From NCBI GenBank assembly GCA_001465115.1, contig CP013614.1, positions 2,418,001 through 2,482,000 of the forward strand: a stretch of DNA of 64,000 nt. The letters are read 5' to 3'. Positions 59,978 to 64,000 of the stretch are shown here, piece by piece (within the stretch, counting starts at the first letter, position 1; each line of letters starts with the position of its first letter). The notes under the pieces are model-generated. The model saw nothing but the letters and a program-made list of their open reading frames with translations, was not told the DNA's origin and searched no databases. The stretch is from Enterococcus silesiacus. GTDB lineage: Bacteria; Bacillota; Bacilli; Lactobacillales; Enterococcaceae. The translations under genes were made by a program, and so were the position numbers.

Positions 59978-61891
59978 TTAATATTTTTTAGCATTTTTCA
60001 ACATTTCTTGGCTACGTTCATACGCAACATGAACGGCTGGGCTTTTTGAAACTTCTGCTACTCCTACATGCCACCAACTATCATAGCCGTCTGACATCGT
60101 TTTTGGTAAAACTTTTATGTCGATCAATGTGGACTTATCTTGTTTTTTAGCATCTTCCAATGCAGCAATAAGTGCTTCTTTCGTATTTGCACGATAGACT
60201 TTAGCACCATAACCTTCTGCAACTTTAGCATAATCAATTGACATGATTTGATTGTTATAGTCTCTAAATTCACATTTATAACTACCACTACCGTTGCCCA
60301 TCTGTAAATTATTGATACAGCCGAAGCCTGAATTATCAAACAGTAGGATATTGATTTTTTGATGATACTGCAAGGCCGTGATCAATTCTGAGTGAAGCAT
60401 CAAAAAGCTACCATCTCCGACCATAGCGTAAACCTCTTGTGACGGGCTAGCTAGTTTTACACCTAAGGCTCCGCCGATTTCATACCCCATACACGAATAA
60501 CCATATTCTAGATGATACGTATTCGGAACAACCGAATTCCATAAGCGCTGCATATCCCCGGGTAATGAGCCAGCTGATGCAATAGCGATACTGTCTTTTT
60601 CAACAGTGTCATTAATTGCGAGAAATGCACTTGTTTGAGTAAGATCTGTATCCAGTGTATCCGCATACTCATTTAGAGTTTCCTGTGTAAATTGACCTTT
60701 GATCTCTGGCGAGAAATTAGTTCTTGAAAACGTAGTCTCACCCAGACGTTTTCGTTCAGCAGACCATTCTGTCTTCAAGTGTTGGATCGTTTCACCAAGT
60801 TCTGTTTGATACCCGATAAGCATCGGAGTTAACAACGTTAAACTCTCCTTCGCATCGCCAATAAGCTGGAAAGCATCAAATTTATACGCCTGCATTCGGT
60901 TAACATTAATGTTCAAAAATTTTGTTTCCTCATAGTCAAAGGCCGTTTTAGACGAGGTCGTAAAATCGGTGTAGCGCGTGCCGACTCCGATGATTAAGTC
61001 AGCTTGCCGAATGATTTTATTGGCTGCTAGTGTTCCTAAAACGCCAGTACCACCTAAATTATTAATAAAATCTGCCTCTACTGTTGCTTTTCCAGCAGGA
61101 GTTTCTACTAGCGGGATACCACATTGAGAAGATAGGCGTAGCAAAGCGTCACGCGCCTCTGAATATTTTGCGCCGCCGCCAACAATGATTACAGGTTTCT
61201 TGCTTGCCTCGATTCTTTCAACTGCACCTTCTAAAGCACGTTGAGCGGGTATTTGCCGATCGACATAATGAACTCTCTTCTTGAAAAAGTCTTCATCATA
61301 ATCATAAGCCTCAGCTTCCGTATCTTGAGCAATGCAAATCGTTGCAGGTCCACACGTTGCAGGATTGGTCATCACTTCAAAGGCTCTGAGCAAACTACTC
61401 ATCAACTGTTCCGGACGTTGGATCCGATCCCAGTATCTTGATACTGATTTAAAAGCATCATTTGTTGTTATCGCTGCACTCGTCTCGTGTTCTAATTGCT
61501 GTAAGACCGGATCAGGCTGCCTTGTAGCGAACGTATCTGCTGGCAATAGCAGTACTGGAATATTATTAGCAAAAGCGGTGGCTGCAGCTGTAACCATATT
61601 GGCTGAACCTGGCCCTGCTGATGCCGTCACTGCGAAAATTTTTTGTCGTAATTTTTGCCGACTATAGGCTACAGCCGCGTGAGTCATCCCTTGCTCATTT
61701 TTTCCTTGAAATACTTTTAAGTGACCTGGTTCTTCTTCAAGTGCTTGGCCAATTCCTAAGACATTTCCATGACCAAAAACCGTAAAGACTCCTTCAACAA
61801 AAGGAAACTCATTTCCATCAATATGAATATACTGCTGATTTAAAAATTTAATCAGCGCTTGGGCTGTGGTCAAGCGAATTGTTTTAACCAT
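59978..61891 (-). CDS. iolD: 3D-(3,5/4)-trihydroxycyclohexane-1,2-dione hydrolase IolD
   Basis: 637-residue thiamine-diphosphate enzyme that opens the inositol-derived ring to 5-deoxyglucuronate. ThDP N-terminal Glu in FPFVEGVFTVFGHGN; GKNEQGMTHAAVAYS; the C-terminal ThDP/Mg motif GDGSFLMLHSELITALQYHQ...NN. Standard IolD length. It follows iolC by 21 nt. Confidence 0.96.
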   Translation of the reverse strand: MVKTIRLTTAQALIKFLNQQYIHIDGNEFPFVEGVFTVFGHGNVLGIGQALEEEPGHLKVFQGKNEQGMTHAAVAYSRQKLRQKIFAVTASAGPGSANMVTAAATAFANNIPVLLLPADTFATRQPDPVLQQLEHETSAAITTNDAFKSVSRYWDRIQRPEQLMSSLLRAFEVMTNPATCGPATICIAQDTEAEAYDYDEDFFKKRVHYVDRQIPAQRALEGAVERIEASKKPVIIVGGGAKYSEARDALLRLSSQCGIPLVETPAGKATVEADFINNLGGTGVLGTLAANKIIRQADLIIGVGTRYTDFTTSSKTAFDYEETKFLNINVNRMQAYKFDAFQLIGDAKESLTLLTPMLIGYQTELGETIQHLKTEWSAERKRLGETTFSRTNFSPEIKGQFTQETLNEYADTLDTDLTQTSAFLAINDTVEKDSIAIASAGSLPGDMQRLWNSVVPNTYHLEYGYSCMGYEIGGALGVKLASPSQEVYAMVGDGSFLMLHSELITALQYHQKINILLFDNSGFGCINNLQMGNGSGSYKCEFRDYNNQIMSIDYAKVAEGYGAKVYRANTKEALIAALEDAKKQDKSTLIDIKVLPKTMSDGYDSWWHVGVAEVSKSPAVHVAYERSQEMLKNAKKY

Positions 61892-61912
61892 TAATTTCCC
61901 ACCTCACTATTA

Positions 61913-62872
61913 TCAAGATTGTTCTGAGATCAGTTGTTCTATTTCACTCACTGTTGGCATCGCTTCTGAGGAGCTATGCTTACTAACAACAATTGCAGCT
62001 GAAGCACTACCATATTTCAGTGCCGTTTCTATATTTTTTCCTGTATTCAATGCATACAAAAATGCTGCTGCATAAGAATCACCTGCTCCAAAGGTTTTCA
62101 GAACGTTCGTTTTGTAAGAACCTGCTTGATATATTCCACCGTCTTTTGTATAAGCATAAGAACCTGCCACCCCATGTTTGATCACAATCAATTCTGGGCG
62201 ATACTGAAATAAATAATCAATCGTCAGCTGATTATTTCCACCTTTTTGCCCTTCCATTTCGTCATATTCATCTCTGGTACCAATCACAATATCGGCATTT
62301 TCAGCAACAATCGAATAATAAACTGCAACCTCTTCTGATGTTTGCCAAGTATATGGACGATAATCTAATTCAAATGCAACTTTTACTTGATTTTTTCTAG
62401 CGTAAGAAATAGCTTTTAAAACCGCCTCCCTAGATGGACTTTGCGCCAATGCAGTTCCAGAAACTAGTAACAGATCCGCTTGCTTAATATACTCCTCTTC
62501 AATTTCCTCAGGCGCCAAGTACAGATCTGCAACTTGGTCCCGATACATTAAAATACTACATTCTTCTGGGCTTTTGATCTCCGTAAAAGCCAGTCCAGCT
62601 TTATGTCCTTTTTGATCGACAAACATCTGACTTGTATCAATTCCAGCGTCATTCATAAATGATTCAATAAAACGTCCATGCTGATCGTCAGGAATTTTTC
62701 CTATAAATCCAACTCTTGCACCTAATTTAGCACTGCCAATGGCGATATTTGCAGGAGAGCCGCCTACATATTTTTTAAAAGTCAGCGTCTCTTCCATCGG
62801 TCGATTATACTCAACAGCATTTAAATCAATACACGCTCGACCAAGAGCGATTATATCAAATTTCTTTGTCAT
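61913..62872 (-). CDS. iolC: 5-dehydro-2-deoxygluconokinase IolC
   Basis: 319-residue PfkB-type kinase phosphorylating 2-deoxy-5-keto-gluconate. GGSPANIAIGSAKLGA near the N-terminus and TFGAGDSYAAAFLYAL near the C-terminus are the two PfkB signatures, the catalytic base being the Asp of GAGDS. I chose ATG 62872; the GTG three codons upstream touches the GAGGGAG site. 14 nt after iolB. Confidence 0.95.
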   Translation of the reverse strand: MTKKFDIIALGRACIDLNAVEYNRPMEETLTFKKYVGGSPANIAIGSAKLGARVGFIGKIPDDQHGRFIESFMNDAGIDTSQMFVDQKGHKAGLAFTEIKSPEECSILMYRDQVADLYLAPEEIEEEYIKQADLLLVSGTALAQSPSREAVLKAISYARKNQVKVAFELDYRPYTWQTSEEVAVYYSIVAENADIVIGTRDEYDEMEGQKGGNNQLTIDYLFQYRPELIVIKHGVAGSYAYTKDGGIYQAGSYKTNVLKTFGAGDSYAAAFLYALNTGKNIETALKYGSASAAIVVSKHSSSEAMPTVSEIEQLISEQS

Positions 62873-62886
62873 CTCTGCCACTCCCT

Positions 62887-63705
62887 CTATTTTCTAGTTA
62901 AAATCCATTCATGATCTGGATCATTATGAAACTGCCATTTTCTCGTAGGTCCGGCCATTATATTCAAATAATAAGAATCATAGCCATCTGGCACTCCAAC
63001 TGGATGATAGCCTTTTGGCACAACGACGACATCACCATTTTCAACAGTCATCGTTTCATCAAGCAAACGATCATCAGTATAAACACGCTGAAAAACAAAA
63101 CCTTGCCTAGGATTTAATTCATGATAATATGTTTCTTCTAATTTAGATTCCAACGGTAAATTATCCTGATCATGTTTATGCGGCGGATAACTTGACCAAT
63201 TACCACCGTCAGTAAACACTTCAACAACCAATAAACGATCAGCATGTGGGCTTGTGTCTGGCAAAATATTATGCACTAAACGTTTGTTTTGGTATTTTCC
63301 GCGTTGCTCAACTGTGTTATCTGATGCTTTGATCAATACGGTAGGTTTGCTTTTCTCAGATGGAGCGTAACAAAGTACTATGCTTGCTTTAGAATTTGCT
63401 GTAATTTCAAATGAATGCTCTATAGAAATATAGATACTGTCCGTTGGAATTTTCTCAAAGACACTCTCACGTGTCCCGATTTCATCAAAAATCTGTTCAC
63501 CATCTGTTACAGTTATTTTCCCTGTCAATGCAACAATACAAACCTCTTTTTTTCCTAAACTTTCTTGATAGGTGCTACCAGCTGTCATCTCAAGTACCTT
63601 CAGCTCAATATAGTGCAAAGCTGCATTTTTTTTATGGATATGCTGAAGTAATGAAGTTCCTTCATTCAACATTCTTGGAACGGGCTTATAGTTTAAACGG
63701 GCCAT
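62887..63705 (-). CDS. iolB: 5-deoxy-glucuronate isomerase IolB
   Basis: 272-residue bicupin isomerase converting 5-deoxyglucuronate to 2-deoxy-5-keto-gluconate. SSYPPHKHDQDNLPLESKLE followed by ETYYHE holds the metal ligands (His, His, Glu, His); PKGYHPVGVPDGYDSYYLN is conserved. 19 nt after iolA. Confidence 0.95.
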   Translation of the reverse strand: MARLNYKPVPRMLNEGTSLLQHIHKKNAALHYIELKVLEMTAGSTYQESLGKKEVCIVALTGKITVTDGEQIFDEIGTRESVFEKIPTDSIYISIEHSFEITANSKASIVLCYAPSEKSKPTVLIKASDNTVEQRGKYQNKRLVHNILPDTSPHADRLLVVEVFTDGGNWSSYPPHKHDQDNLPLESKLEETYYHELNPRQGFVFQRVYTDDRLLDETMTVENGDVVVVPKGYHPVGVPDGYDSYYLNIMAGPTRKWQFHNDPDHEWILTRK

Positions 63706-63724
63706 ATTTACTCCTTCTTTCCAG

Positions 63725-64000
63725 TTAAATAGTCGCTTTAGGGTAACGAGCTGTAACTACTTTTTTACGCGTATAAAATTCCACACTATCTTTACCATTG
63801 GCATGTAGTGTGCCATAGAAAGAAGATTTCCACCCAGAAAATGGGAAAAATGCCATTGGTGCAGGTACCCCTAAATTGATTCCCAGCATGCCTGCATCAA
63901 TATGTTCTCTAAAGTAACGAATCGCAGAGGCATTATTAGTGAATAAACAAGCACCATTTGCAAATTCAGACTGATTAGCGGTTGTAATTGCTTCTTTTAG
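63725..64000 (-). CDS. iolA: Malonate/methylmalonate-semialdehyde dehydrogenase IolA (C-terminal part, 5' end beyond window)
   Basis: The last 91 residues are visible ([20 protein letters not shown] ... [11 protein letters not shown]). The segment [20 protein letters not shown] and [20 protein letters not shown] are diagnostic for CoA-acylating IolA/MmsA, which converts malonate semialdehyde to acetyl-CoA. It is the first visible gene of the inositol operon; the catalytic Cys lies outside the window. Confidence 0.95.
   Translation of the reverse strand, partial: LKEAITTANQSEFANGACLFTNNASAIRYFREHIDAGMLGINLGVPAPMAFFPFSGWKSSFYGTLHANGKDSVEFYTRKKVVTARYPKATI

Overview
The window is low-GC Firmicute DNA, almost certainly from an Enterococcus species. 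The evidence is the gene content and order of the S10-spc-alpha ribosomal cluster with ecfA1-ecfA2-ecfT-truA behind it, a MerR regulator divergent from an EfrEF-type heterodimeric ABC exporter, a V8/SprE-like secreted protease, a WxL-type surface protein and GGAGG-led starts with many GTG and a few TTG initiators. The inositol operon beside rpsJ suggests an environmental or animal-associated enterococcus rather than typical E. faecalis, but I cannot name the species from sequence alone.

Layout. 1-15 kb is catabolic and stress-related. It holds a BglG-type antiterminator cut by the left edge, with its own RAT/terminator leader, and a P1B-4 metal-efflux ATPase behind an ArsR-like palindromic promoter. 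An OsmC-OppA pair and an anchored metallophosphoesterase follow. Next is a complete aryl-beta-glucoside system (licT, PTS EIIBCA, 6-phospho-beta-glucosidase) with two identical 30-bp RAT sites, then a thioredoxin-like protein and the chlR/efrEF-like pair with a 19-bp-spacer MerR promoter. 16-22 kb is an accessory surface/secretion region. A block (minus-strand gene remnant, promoter, secreted Ig-like protein) is present twice; one copy carries a V8-type protease domain and the other lacks it, and a WxL-like protein gene lies between them. 22-25 kb is a lysine-riboswitch-controlled ABC transporter whose leader also contains a 121-bp-period hairpin repeat. 25-28 kb is a secreted 5'-nucleotidase broken by two identical-type frameshifts. 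28-34 kb holds housekeeping genes (LOG protein, histidine phosphatase, MazG-like, GNAT, BrnQ) and an orphan Mga-like regulator.

33.8-54.5 kb, all on the minus strand, is the ribosomal superoperon rpsJ to rplQ with secY, adk, infA and rpoA. It is followed by an M20 amidohydrolase plus permease pair, then ecfA1-ecfA2-ecfT-truA. Promoters are visible upstream of rpsJ and between adk and infA. 54.8-64 kb, also minus strand, is the 3' part of a myo-inositol operon: iolA (partial), iolB, iolC, iolD, iolG, a second IolG-like dehydrogenase, iolE, an SSS-family symporter and a lone PTS EIIB. These would take up inositol and convert it through 2-keto-inositol, the trione, 5-deoxyglucuronate and the 2-deoxy-5-keto-gluconate phosphate towards acetyl-CoA; the aldolase (IolJ) is not in the window.

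The most unusual material is the duplicated secreted-protein block at 16-22 kb, the repeat-bearing lysine leader at 22.1-22.7 kb, the doubly frameshifted nucleotidase, and a dispersed family of terminator-like inverted repeats with a shared inner ACTC/GAGT stem. I saw no CRISPR array, tRNA, rRNA, insertion sequence or prophage.
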